From Boseongicola sp. SB0665_bin_10 (GTDB lineage Bacteria; Pseudomonadota; Alphaproteobacteria; Rhodobacterales; Rhodobacteraceae): 64,000 nt of DNA. Below, in pieces: positions 29,627-37,956 of this stretch. The stretch covers positions 21,352 through 85,351 of the forward strand of contig VXSG01000077.1 in the NCBI GenBank assembly GCA_009838075.1, in the 5' to 3' direction. Each line of letters opens with the position of its first letter. Position 1 is the first letter of the stretch. The position numbers and the translations under genes are program-made. The notes under the pieces are model-generated. The model did not search any database, was not told where the DNA came from, and was given only the letters and a program-made list of their open reading frames with translations.

Positions 29627-31208
29627 TGCAACCACCGAATTGAAAGTCACCGCCGCCTCGGATATCGAAGTCGACCGCGATGCGCTGGACGCCTCAATCA
29701 AGGAGTTCGCCGGAGCGAACGGCGAGTACTACGTCCAAAGCTTCCACAAGATACACGACACCACCAACCTAATCCCCAGCACGTTCCACCTTTGGGCCGC
29801 CATTCTCGGCCCGTTCTGGGCGGCGTCGCGCGCGATCTGGGGGATGTTCTGGAGCTTCCTGATCCTGGAAGTCATCGCCTGGGTTCAGATCGGCCGCGGG
29901 GCCTGGGGCAATCCAGGCGCCGAGATCGGTGCGCGGGCCGAGCGGCAGTTGGCGCGCGCGGAGCAGTTGCGTCAGCGTGCTGCGGATGCGACCGAGCAGG
30001 CCGACATTGAACGCTTCACGAAGCTTGCGGAGAACATTCAGAAAGCCGCTGATTCCAGCCTGGAGCAGGCCGCAGCGGCTCAGGCGGAGGCCAGCAGCAT
30101 CATGCTGACGGGACTTGCCCTGCTGCTCGTGTTCAAGCTGATCCAGGGCTTTTATGCCAACCAGGTCTATGAAAGGCAGTATTCCCGCTGGCGGGTCGAT
30201 CCGGAGCGCACCGAAAGCGGGCGCAAGAACCAGAACGCGGTACTTGGCGCGATCCTGACAGCCGCGATTGGGCCGCTGATCGTTTACAAGTTCACGGTCG
30301 CTTCCTCGCTTCCGCTTTTGGATGCATTCCCCGAATCAAGCGTTTCGGAGATGATTCTGGGCGAAGACGGCGGGACGCTGTTTTCCTCGATTGCCAACTG
30401 GCTTGAGGCCAGGATCGACCGTGCGGCAGCTGCCGGCGGCGATGTTTTTGACGGCATCGTGAACGGGGTTCGGACGGTTCTGGACGCGCTGACGGTGGCG
30501 CTGAACGGCTCACCCTGGCCGGTGGTCATGCTGGTGATCGTCGTGACTGCATGGCGAGCGGCTGGGCCGCGCGTGGCCATTTTCACGGCCGCTTCGCTGG
30601 CCTATATCGCATTGCTTGGCTACTGGGCCGTCGCCATGGAAACGGTTGCGCTTGTGGGCGCAGCGGTGATCCTCTGCGTGGTCTTCGGCATTCCACTTGG
30701 CATCTGGTTCGGCAAGTCGCGCCGCGCCTACAACATCGCCGAGCCAGTGCTTGACCTGATGCAGACGCTGCCGGCCTTCGTCTATCTGATCCCGATCATT
30801 GCCTTCTTCGGCACCGGCAATCCGCCGGGCATCCTGGCGACGATCATCTTCGGCATGCCGCCGGTGATTCGCCTGACGGCACTGGGCATGCGCGGGGTCC
30901 CCGGCAGCATCAAGGAGGCAGCGGTGGCCTTCGGTGCGTCGCGCTGGCAACTTCTGAAGGATGTGGAGATTCCGCTCGCCTTGCCTTCGATCATGACCGG
31001 CGTGAACCAGACCATCCTCATGTGCCTGTCGATGGTGGTGATCATCTCGCTGATCGGTGGCGGCGGCCTGGGCAAGGAGATCCTGGAGGCGCTGCAATAC
31101 GCCGCCAAGGGACCGGGCCTTCTGGGCGGCTTCGCCATCCTCTTCGTGGCCATGGTGCTGGATCGGATCATTCAGGGTGCGTTCCGTCGTGAAGACGAGA
31201 AAATATGA
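29619..31208 (+). CDS. ProW-type ABC transporter permease with long N-terminal domain, copy 1
   Basis: A 529-residue permease, about 175 residues longer than E. coli ProW. The C-terminal half (from about residue 300) is a standard binding-protein-dependent permease with ten or fewer membrane spans and the EAA loop EAAVAFGASRWQLLKDVEIP that contacts the ATPase. The N-terminal 230 residues are an extra module. It has a YYVQSFHKI segment, a DUF2628-like membrane stretch (LWAAILGPFWAASRAIW), an Ala/Gln/Glu-rich coiled coil (about residues 105-160) and another membrane span. The second permease copy in this window has the same architecture. Confidence 0.87.
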   Translation: MTDATTELKVTAASDIEVDRDALDASIKEFAGANGEYYVQSFHKIHDTTNLIPSTFHLWAAILGPFWAASRAIWGMFWSFLILEVIAWVQIGRGAWGNPGAEIGARAERQLARAEQLRQRAADATEQADIERFTKLAENIQKAADSSLEQAAAAQAEASSIMLTGLALLLVFKLIQGFYANQVYERQYSRWRVDPERTESGRKNQNAVLGAILTAAIGPLIVYKFTVASSLPLLDAFPESSVSEMILGEDGGTLFSSIANWLEARIDRAAAAGGDVFDGIVNGVRTVLDALTVALNGSPWPVVMLVIVVTAWRAAGPRVAIFTAASLAYIALLGYWAVAMETVALVGAAVILCVVFGIPLGIWFGKSRRAYNIAEPVLDLMQTLPAFVYLIPIIAFFGTGNPPGILATIIFGMPPVIRLTALGMRGVPGSIKEAAVAFGASRWQLLKDVEIPLALPSIMTGVNQTILMCLSMVVIISLIGGGGLGKEILEALQYAAKGPGLLGGFAILFVAMVLDRIIQGAFRREDEKI

Positions 31209-31217
31209 TGTGAAACC

Positions 31218-31242
31218 GCACCCGGCGATTGTCGCCGGGTGC
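31218..31242 (+). terminator. strong hairpin between proW1 and the ureohydrolase gene
   Basis: GCACCCGGCGA and TCGCCGGGTGC form a perfect 11-bp stem around a TTG loop. No T-tract follows, so it may stabilise RNA ends or act as a weak intrinsic terminator at the end of the transporter genes, 14 bases before the ureohydrolase ATG and thus overlapping its ribosome-loading zone. Confidence 0.45.
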
Positions 31243-31256
31243 CGCCGAGGTTCAAG

Positions 31257-32246
31257 ATGAGCGACCCCTACCAGACGTCCATGATGGAAAACCTCTACTG
31301 GTGGGGTATCCCAACGCTCTTCCGATGCCCGCACGAGGGACCGGAGGGCAAGGATATCGCCCTGGTCGGCGTGCCACACTCGACCGGCAACGGGACGACC
31401 GAGCGGGATCAGCACCTCGGCCCCCGCGCGTTGCGCAATGTCTCGGCCGTGTCGCGGCGGGCGCACGGGGGGTTTCAGTTGAACCCCTGGGAGGTGGCAA
31501 GGGTCGTGGACGTGGGCGACGTCCCGTTCCCCCGCGCCAATGACAACGAGCATTGCATCAAGCAGATCACGCGCTTCTTCGCGGACATTGACGCCGCCGG
31601 TGCGCGACCGATTTCGGTTGGCGGCGATCACTCCATAACCGGAGGCATCGTGCAGGCGCTTGGGGGCGGACAGGTCACCGGCGGCGAGCCGGTGTGTTTC
31701 CTGCATCTGGACGCCCATACGGACGTATACACCCAGGTGGATCACTTCCTTGGTGCCAAGAAATCCGCGGCGCATTGGGGCGCCTACCTGGCGGATCAGG
31801 GCGATGTGGATCCGGGCCATTCCATGCAGATTGGCCTGCGTGGGCATGTGCGAACACTGGATTGGCTGCAACCGTCATACGACTATGGCTACAATGTCGT
31901 GACCATGAAAGAGTTTCGCAAACGCGGGATTGATGACGTCGTCGCCCAGGTCCAGGAGATTCTCGCGGGAAGGCCGGTCTACATCACCTTCGATCTGGAC
32001 TGTCTCGACCCGTCGATTGCGCCGGGGGTGTCGAATATCGAGGCCGGAGAAAGGGGCTTTGACATCGACGAGGCAGTGGCGATCCTGCACGCGGTTCGGG
32101 GCATGAACATTGTCGGCGGCGATGTCGTCTGCATGATGCCCACCAAGGACAACCCAAACCAGATCACCGCGCTGACCGCGGCTGCGGTGATGTTCGAAAT
32201 GATCTCCATGGTTGCCGAGAATGCCGCAAAGGGAGCCAACGCATGA
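31257..32246 (+). CDS. agmatinase/arginase family ureohydrolase
   Basis: A 329-residue binuclear-manganese ureohydrolase. All metal ligands are present: H125 in GGDHS, D152/H154/D156 in DAHTD, and D246/D248 in TFDLDCLDPSIAPG. The family hydrolyses the guanidinium group of agmatine, guanidinobutyrate, guanidinopropionate or related compounds to urea plus an amine. The N-terminal substrate loop GNGTTERDQHLGPRALR is characteristic of a non-classical branch, so the substrate is open. It follows the ProXVW operon by 49 bases and precedes a cysteine hydrolase, which suggests that a guanidino compound is imported and split. Start ATG at 31257. Confidence 0.85.
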   Translation: MSDPYQTSMMENLYWWGIPTLFRCPHEGPEGKDIALVGVPHSTGNGTTERDQHLGPRALRNVSAVSRRAHGGFQLNPWEVARVVDVGDVPFPRANDNEHCIKQITRFFADIDAAGARPISVGGDHSITGGIVQALGGGQVTGGEPVCFLHLDAHTDVYTQVDHFLGAKKSAAHWGAYLADQGDVDPGHSMQIGLRGHVRTLDWLQPSYDYGYNVVTMKEFRKRGIDDVVAQVQEILAGRPVYITFDLDCLDPSIAPGVSNIEAGERGFDIDEAVAILHAVRGMNIVGGDVVCMMPTKDNPNQITALTAAAVMFEMISMVAENAAKGANA

Positions 32247-32734
32247 GCCGTCAGGCCGATCAGTTTCTTGCCCTTGTCCGAGGCGTGGCTGTCGCGCTTT
32301 CATGTGGACAGCCGGACCAATGATCCTGCGTCGTTCGGATTCTCGTCATCGCCAGTGACTGAACTGGTCTGTGCGGGCATCCTCAAATCACTTGATCGAG
32401 CGGCTGCCCTGTCCCGCTTCTCAATTGCGGGTCGGTCTGCTGGCGAATGGCCGGTTTGGGTTCGACGACCAGCCTGATTTTCCAAGTGCGCCGTGGAAAG
32501 GCGCGCCATCCTCGTGGGTGCGCTTCCCACGCAACAATTGGCGATTGGGCTTCATCACGGTCGTGGTCCTTTGCATGACGAATGTCTTTTTGATCTCGCT
32601 GACATTCAGACGGGCCGAAGGGCGCTGGCTTCGGCATCTTCGGCCTCGGGAAGAATCGGGTGGGACGCGATCCCTGACACCAGCACAATGACGACAGCAT
32701 CTGCCGAGATTGGCCAAACAGGAAAGGCACGACC
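32247..32734. other. 488-base stretch without a confident gene
   Basis: A 26-codon frame (32243-32323) starts by ATGA overlap with the ureohydrolase stop, but its product (MSRQADQFLALVRGVAVALS...) is not recognised. Another short frame around 32268-32477 also gives no family. The stretch may be the remains of a deleted gene between two co-oriented catabolic genes. Confidence 0.35.
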
Positions 32735-33367
32735 ATGGCATCAACCGTTTCAAGGAAACGTGACCTGATTGAAGGGCGCGCAGCCCTGATTGTCATCGAT
32801 ATCCAGAAATCGACCTTTGCACCAATCCCCGATGACGAGCGTGCGATTGCACATATGCCTGACTACGCCGAACGCTTGGCACGCACGAAGGTGGCCATTG
32901 ACAAGGCGCGGGAGATCGGGGTCCCGGTGGTGTTCTTTCAGGAAGTCCACCGCGCCAATCTTGTCGACATGGGCCGCGAGACCGATGGAGATGAAGACGT
33001 GCATTGCCTGGATTGCAATCCCCTCACCGAACTCGCGGTCGAGGAGCTTGGCATCCAGCCCAATGACTACAAGGTCCAGAAGCGCCGTTATTCGGCCTTC
33101 TACGGGACGGACCTGGAGATTCTGTTGAAGGGACTCAAGGTCGAGACCTTGATCCTGACCGGTGGCCTGACGGATGTCTGCGTCCACTACACCTTTGTGG
33201 ACGCGCATCAAGGCGACTATTTCTGCCGTGTCATTGAAGATTGCGTCGCCGGGTCCAGCCTCTCGGCGCATGAGGCGGCGCTGAATGCAATGGAATGCCT
33301 TCAGCACGGCGCTGTTCGGACCATGCATGATGTCCTGGCAGCGATGGACGTGCCTGCCGCAGCCTGA
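32735..33367 (+). CDS. isochorismatase-family cysteine hydrolase
   Basis: A 210-residue alpha/beta cysteine hydrolase. The catalytic triad positions are all visible: D22 in IVIDIQK, K116 in VQKRRYSAF and C149 in GGLTDVCVHYT. Family members hydrolyse amides such as ureidoacrylate, N-carbamoyl-sarcosine, biuret or nicotinamide. In this context (ureohydrolase, DMGDH-like flavoprotein, betaine-type transporter) an N-carbamoyl or ureido intermediate is an attractive substrate, but that is inference. The ribosome site GGAAAGG precedes the ATG. It ends 13 bases before a DMT-type transporter gene. Confidence 0.82.
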   Translation: MASTVSRKRDLIEGRAALIVIDIQKSTFAPIPDDERAIAHMPDYAERLARTKVAIDKAREIGVPVVFFQEVHRANLVDMGRETDGDEDVHCLDCNPLTELAVEELGIQPNDYKVQKRRYSAFYGTDLEILLKGLKVETLILTGGLTDVCVHYTFVDAHQGDYFCRVIEDCVAGSSLSAHEAALNAMECLQHGAVRTMHDVLAAMDVPAAA

Positions 33368-33380
33368 AATCGCCGCATCC

Positions 33381-34289
33381 ATGCATTCGAGTCGAAATGT
33401 CCGGGCGGTCGGGATGGCCATCGTTGCGTCGGCAATATTGAGTTTCGTCGACAATTTCGTCGGACTCGTCGCCGAGGAGGCGGGTCTATGGCAGTTCCAG
33501 GTGTTCCGCGCATTGATGGCATTGCCGATCTTCTGGGCGATCGGCCTGGTTACCCGGAGAAGCCTTCGGCCGAAACACCTTTGGCGCTGGTTGGGGCGGA
33601 GCCTGGCGGTCTCTGCTGGCCTGCTGATCTATTTCGCCTCGCTTGGAACACTGCCGGTCGCGCAGGCAGGTGCGGGGCTCTTCAGCGCGCCTCTTTGGGT
33701 TGCGCTCTTCTCGGTCGCCCTGTTCGGTCAGCGACTTGGTGGACTTGGCGTTTTCGCCATCTTCGCCGGCTTCGGTGGCGCGCTCATGCTCTTGCAGCCA
33801 GACATTGCAAACGTGTCGGCAGCATCCCTGTTGCCTATGGCGGCGGGGCTCTTCTACGGACTCGGGATGATGCTGACCGGGCAATGGTGTGCCAGGGAGA
33901 GCCCGCTGTCGCTGGCCTTCGGGGTCTTTCTCGTGTTTGGAATTGCCAGCGCGGCCATGCTGATCGCCACATCGATGGCGCCGGGCGAATCATTCATCAG
34001 CCGCCCCTTTGTCTTGCCGAGCCTCCGGTTTCTATGGCTTACGGCATTTCAGGTGGTTGGCGCCGTCATCGCCGTTATCCTGATCGCTGAAGCCTACCGC
34101 ACCGGAACGGCGGCCCTTGTTGCAGTCTTCGAATATTCCTTTCTGATCTTCGCTTGCCTTTGGGCATATCTGCTTTGGGGCCTTCCCACCAACGCCATCG
34201 CCGCAACCGGAATCGCCGTCGTCGTCGCGGCGGGCATCCTGATGGCGATAAACGAGAGGAGACGTGAGAGCGGCGCCACGGCCGTCTGA
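33381..34289 (+). CDS. EamA/DMT superfamily transporter
   Basis: About 302 residues with ten predicted transmembrane segments in two EamA repeats (first from AIVASAILSFVDNFVGLVAE, second from LLPMAAGLFYGLGMMLTG). Members export or import amino acids, amines and metabolites across the cytoplasmic membrane. The start at ATG 33381 is likely; ATG 33414 with CGGTCGGG before it is an alternative. It is closely spaced after the cysteine hydrolase, so it may export a product of that pathway. The substrate is not predictable. Confidence 0.8.
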   Translation: MHSSRNVRAVGMAIVASAILSFVDNFVGLVAEEAGLWQFQVFRALMALPIFWAIGLVTRRSLRPKHLWRWLGRSLAVSAGLLIYFASLGTLPVAQAGAGLFSAPLWVALFSVALFGQRLGGLGVFAIFAGFGGALMLLQPDIANVSAASLLPMAAGLFYGLGMMLTGQWCARESPLSLAFGVFLVFGIASAAMLIATSMAPGESFISRPFVLPSLRFLWLTAFQVVGAVIAVILIAEAYRTGTAALVAVFEYSFLIFACLWAYLLWGLPTNAIAATGIAVVVAAGILMAINERRRESGATAV

Positions 34290-34796
34290 GCGTGGCCCGG
34301 TCCCGTTTGTTCCCGCGAACGCGATTTCACGGTTGGCGTCGGCCCATACGCCGACTCTGACCGTGACATTGTTCGGGTATCGAGCGAGTGGCCGAAGTCC
34401 CCGGGGCGGTGTCGATGGATACCGCGTTGGATGCGGATTCGCCGGAGAAGCCCGCGGTCGGGAGCGAGAGATCGTTGGCGCGGGCCCTGTCAATGTGACA
34501 CCCTGAACCGCACTGCCGGATTCCTCGGAGCGCTGTGCGTTCTACCCTCCGGGCGCCAGGGCCATCGAATTTTGTCGATGGAGTTCCGACCCGACCTGAA
34601 ATGCTGCTTGCAGCGAATTTCAAGTCGCTGCGCCGCCCGGAAATTGACGCGCAATTTGACAGAGTTCCCCGCGCGGCGGGCCGCGGAGCAGTTGGATCGG
34701 CACGAGCCGATGGAAGACCTTGAGGGGTGCCCGACGTTCCGATCCCGGGAATGGCAGGGATGTCATCGAACAATCGTGGACACGCCGAAGCGAGAC
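34290..34796. other. 507-base stretch without a recognisable gene
   Basis: Frames on both strands are open here but show no motif or convincing start. The stretch separates the DMT transporter gene from the convergent LysR gene and marks the border between the two modules of the island. No strong hairpin terminator is obvious. Confidence 0.35.
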
Positions 34797-35714
34797 CTAA
34801 TTTGTCGTGAAGAGCGAGACATTCTGGCGGACTTGCAGGAAGGACCAGATTGACCTCGTCGTCCGATTGGAGCGTTGAAGATCCCTGAACATCCGAACCT
34901 CGAGATCGATTTCCCAATCCAGTTCGCCGGTGCGGACCAGCAATCCGTTTTCGAGGTCGGGCGCAACGAGACTCTTGGGCAGCCAGGCGACACCGTCGCC
35001 CGCACGCGCCCGGATCCGGAGCGCGCCGGCCATCGAGTTTTCATAGACCGTGCGCAGCCGGTTGGTCAGGTCCTTTTCGACGAGCAGCGGCCGCAGGAGT
35101 TGCCCTATTGGCGCGGCGTCGCCGAAACGCAGGTACGGCATCTCGATGCCAGACCAGTCGAAACGGAAAATCGGGCATCCATCGGCACCGGGCTTGCACA
35201 CCAGGATGAGCTGGTCGCTGCCGATCAGAACAGAGTCGAATGATCCGGCCGGCTGGGTGCCCGCTCGCTGGTAGGCAATCACGAAATCCACGTCGCCTCG
35301 CTTGAGATCGCGCAGGCAGTTCGGCAAGTCATCGGCGCGCAGCCTGGACAGGATGGGGCCATAGGCCTCTTCCAGCGCTTGCAGCCATGCAGGATAGAAT
35401 CGCCAGCCGATGGAGTGCTGCGCGCCAAATGTGACGACATATTTGTCTGGCAGCGATTGGGCTTCCAGGATTTGGCTGCGCTCGCGCTCGATCCTCGACA
35501 GCGCGTGCAGCCCGGCCTCGAGCATTTGCACGCCGGCTTCGGTCAACTCGACGGGTTGATGCGATCGGTCGACCAGCACGGCGCCTACCCAGTTTTCCAG
35601 GGATTTGATGCGCCGGCTAAGGGCGGGTTGGCTGAGATTGCCCAGGGCAGCCGCTTGGGAAAAGTTGCCGGTCTGGCGCAGGCGGTCAAGATCGCGGAAA
35701 TGGGAGACATCCAT
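34797..35714 (-). CDS. LysR family transcriptional regulator
   Basis: A 305-residue LysR regulator. The DNA-binding domain is at the N-terminus (RLRQTGNFSQAAALGNLSQ, then PALSRRIKSLENWVGAVLVD), followed by an effector domain. It is transcribed away from the CuyA-like gene, with only 108 bases between the two starts and an AT-rich palindrome in that gap, so it most likely controls the PLP-enzyme and transporter operon. It is not closely similar to the other LysR protein in the window. Confidence 0.87.
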   Translation of the reverse strand: MDVSHFRDLDRLRQTGNFSQAAALGNLSQPALSRRIKSLENWVGAVLVDRSHQPVELTEAGVQMLEAGLHALSRIERERSQILEAQSLPDKYVVTFGAQHSIGWRFYPAWLQALEEAYGPILSRLRADDLPNCLRDLKRGDVDFVIAYQRAGTQPAGSFDSVLIGSDQLILVCKPGADGCPIFRFDWSGIEMPYLRFGDAAPIGQLLRPLLVEKDLTNRLRTVYENSMAGALRIRARAGDGVAWLPKSLVAPDLENGLLVRTGELDWEIDLEVRMFRDLQRSNRTTRSIWSFLQVRQNVSLFTTN

Positions 35715-35727
35715 GGCGGACTATCTA

Positions 35728-35742
35728 ATGCAAAAATTGCAT
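35728..35742. promoter_or_regulatory. 15-bp palindrome, candidate LysR operator
   Basis: ATGCAAAAATTGCAT has perfect 6-bp arms around AAA and matches the T-N11-A pattern of LysR boxes. It begins 14 bases upstream of the LysR start and lies 80 bases before the CuyA-like start, the usual place for autoregulation and divergent activation. Confidence 0.5.
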
Positions 35743-35822
35743 AATGTCATTCAAACATAACATTGGATTATCAGCGGCTTCTACGGCAGGCTGTGCCGGT
35801 CTGATGGTTATTGGATGCTGCC

Positions 35823-36881
35823 ATGGCTGATGTTGAGTTGATGACGCGCGAGATGTCGCGGATCGACTTTGACCGCTTCCCGCGCACCAGCTTGTGCCAC
35901 CAGCCCACGCCGATCGAGGCGTTGCCGCGCCTGACCGCATTGATGGGCGGGCCGCGCCTCTTCATCAAGCGCGATGACTGCACGGGTCTGGCCACCGGCG
36001 GCAACAAGACTCGCAAGCTTGAGTTCCTGGTGGGCGAAGCGATGCGCGACAAGGCGGACATGCTTGTGACGCAAGGTGCAGTTCAGTCAAACCATGTACG
36101 CCAGACGGCAGCGGCGGCCTGCAAGGTCGGCATGAAGTGCCACGTTCTTCTGGAACGTCGCGTGCCGGGGCGCGACGCCTCCTACGAGAAGACTGGCAAT
36201 GTGCTTCTGGACAAGCTTTTTGGCGCCACCCACGAGTTCCGCCCAGCCGGGCTCGACATGAATGCCGAGGCCGAGGCGGTGACCAGGGCGCTGTCTGCCG
36301 AGGGACATCGCCCGTATTTCATCCCAGGCGGTGGCTCGAACCCGACCGGCGCGCTCGGGTATGTCAATTGCGCCCAGGAAATCGCCGATTACTGTCGCGA
36401 GACCGGGCAGGACTTTGACTGGCTGGTCATGGGTACCGGCAGCACCGGCACCCAGGCTGGACTGGTTGCGGGCTTTGCCGCAATCGGGCACGACCTGCCC
36501 GTCATGGGCGTCAGCGTTCGCCAGCCACGCGAAAGGCAGATGAACGCTGTCCACGGGTTGACCCGAAAGACTCTGCAGAGACTCGGCGCGGACGGCGTCC
36601 CGCTGAGCAAGATCCTCGTGGATGACGGCTATGTCGGCGAAGGCTACGGAATGCCTGCCGAGTCGACGCTCGAGGCGATTCACCTGACCGCTCGGCATGA
36701 AGGCGTCCTGCTTGATCCTGTCTATTCGGCCAAGGCCATGGCCGGGCTCATCGGCATGATCCGTGAGGGCTTTTTCAAACCCAGCGACACCGTGCTGTTC
36801 CTGCATACAGGAGGGGCTACGGCGCTGTTCGCGTATCAGGAGCAACTCGCCGCATCAATGAACCGACCAGACGCCGGGTAA
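35823..36881 (+). CDS. cuyA: PLP-dependent L-cysteate sulfo-lyase / D-cysteine desulfhydrase family protein
   Basis: A 352-residue fold-type II PLP enzyme of the ACC deaminase/D-cysteine desulfhydrase family. The PLP-lysine lies in GGNKTRKLEF, the phosphate/amine contacts in QSNHVRQTAAAA, and the segment IPGGGSNPTGALGYVNCA is typical. CuyA, which splits L-cysteate to pyruvate, sulfite and ammonia in marine Rhodobacteraceae, belongs here; GGPRLFIKRDDCTGL and GNVLLDKLFGA are shared by CuyA and D-cysteine desulfhydrase annotations. I favour CuyA because of the organism and the dedicated transporter, but cannot exclude D-cysteine desulfhydrase. Start at ATG 35823 (an in-frame TTG at 35811 is less likely). 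Confidence 0.65.
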   Translation: MADVELMTREMSRIDFDRFPRTSLCHQPTPIEALPRLTALMGGPRLFIKRDDCTGLATGGNKTRKLEFLVGEAMRDKADMLVTQGAVQSNHVRQTAAAACKVGMKCHVLLERRVPGRDASYEKTGNVLLDKLFGATHEFRPAGLDMNAEAEAVTRALSAEGHRPYFIPGGGSNPTGALGYVNCAQEIADYCRETGQDFDWLVMGTGSTGTQAGLVAGFAAIGHDLPVMGVSVRQPRERQMNAVHGLTRKTLQRLGADGVPLSKILVDDGYVGEGYGMPAESTLEAIHLTARHEGVLLDPVYSAKAMAGLIGMIREGFFKPSDTVLFLHTGGATALFAYQEQLAASMNRPDAG

Positions 36882-36909
36882 CGGCGCGAAACCAACCAAG
36901 GAGGAAACC

Positions 36910-37875
36910 ATGAATACAACATTGAAGACATTCGGCCTCGCCGCGGTCGTCAGCTTTGGGGCCTTGCCCGCAATGGCTGCCGAAGAGGTCAAGATCGGCT
37001 TGCCATCCTGGACCGGCGCACAAGCGATCGGGCACCTGTTGGGCGAGGTCGTCACCTCGCGCATCGGCGGGCAAGTCGAATACGTCCCCGGCAACAACGC
37101 CACGATCTTTCAGGCGATGGACCAGGGCAAGGGCGACATAGACGTGCACCCGGACGTTTGGCTGCCGAACCAGGAGAGCTTTACGAACAAGTATGTCGTA
37201 GGCGCTGGCACCGTGGTTCTGTCGTCGAACCCCTACGAGGGAAACCAGGGCTTCTGTGTCTCCAAGGACTTTGGCGAGGCCAACAACATCACCGACATCG
37301 CCGATCTCGGCCGTCCGGACGTGGCTGCGCTGATGGACAGCGATGGCAACGGGAAAGGCGAAATGTGGATCGGCGCGCCGGGCTGGGCCTCCGCCAATGT
37401 CAACGAAGTCAAGACACGCGACTATGGCTTGCTTGATTTCATTGAGCCGATCCGGGCTGAAGAGAGCGTGAAGACAGCGCGTATCCGCGACTCCATCGCC
37501 AAGGGCGAGGGCTATGCGTTCTACTGCTACAAGCCGCATGCGGTGTGGTTCATGTTCGACGTCCAGATGCTCAGCGAGCCGGCCTACGACCCGGCGAAGT
37601 ACGTCATGGTCCAACCGTCGGATGACGCCGATTGGTACAGCAAGTCCATGGTCGCCACGAAAGACGCGCTGAAGAACGTGCAGATCGCATGGTCGAAATC
37701 GCTCGAGGAGCGCTCGCCCGCCATCGCCGAATTCTTCGCGAACTTCGCGCTGACCGCGGATGACGTCAGCGGCCTGGCATTCGAGGTCAGTGCCAATGGC
37801 CGTGACCCTGCAGAGGTCGCCAAGGAATGGGTGGCGGCCAATTCCGACCGCGTCGACGCGTGGTTGGGGCTCTGA
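36910..37875 (+). CDS. ProX/OpuAC-type substrate-binding protein, copy 2
   Basis: A 321-residue periplasmic binding protein with signal peptide ending ALPAMAAEEV. AAGGAGG precedes the ATG. The mature part starts VKIGLPSWTGAQAIGHLLGE and contains DVHPDVWLPNQESF and MWIGAPGWASANVNEVKTRD, closely parallel to copy 1 at 27.6 kb, but the first pocket differs (LPSWTGAQ against VPNWPSVN), which implies a different ligand. It lies 28 bases after the CuyA-like gene, so the transported compound is probably the substrate of that enzyme or of the downstream hydrolase. Confidence 0.8.
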   Translation: MNTTLKTFGLAAVVSFGALPAMAAEEVKIGLPSWTGAQAIGHLLGEVVTSRIGGQVEYVPGNNATIFQAMDQGKGDIDVHPDVWLPNQESFTNKYVVGAGTVVLSSNPYEGNQGFCVSKDFGEANNITDIADLGRPDVAALMDSDGNGKGEMWIGAPGWASANVNEVKTRDYGLLDFIEPIRAEESVKTARIRDSIAKGEGYAFYCYKPHAVWFMFDVQMLSEPAYDPAKYVMVQPSDDADWYSKSMVATKDALKNVQIAWSKSLEERSPAIAEFFANFALTADDVSGLAFEVSANGRDPAEVAKEWVAANSDRVDAWLGL

Positions 37876-37896
37876 TTCCAGGCGGATCAAGGCCTT

Positions 37897-37924
37897 GGCG
37901 GCACCGGCAATGGCTGGTGCCGCC
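37897..37924 (+). terminator. intercistronic hairpin after the proX2 gene
   Basis: GGCGGCACC and GGTGCCGCC form a 9-bp perfect stem with a 10-base loop in the gap between binding-protein and ATPase genes. No T-tract follows. It parallels the hairpins after the other two binding-protein genes and probably protects the upstream mRNA. Confidence 0.5.
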
Positions 37925-37956
37925 GCACCTGTCCCGAACTGCAAGACCCTGTCGAC

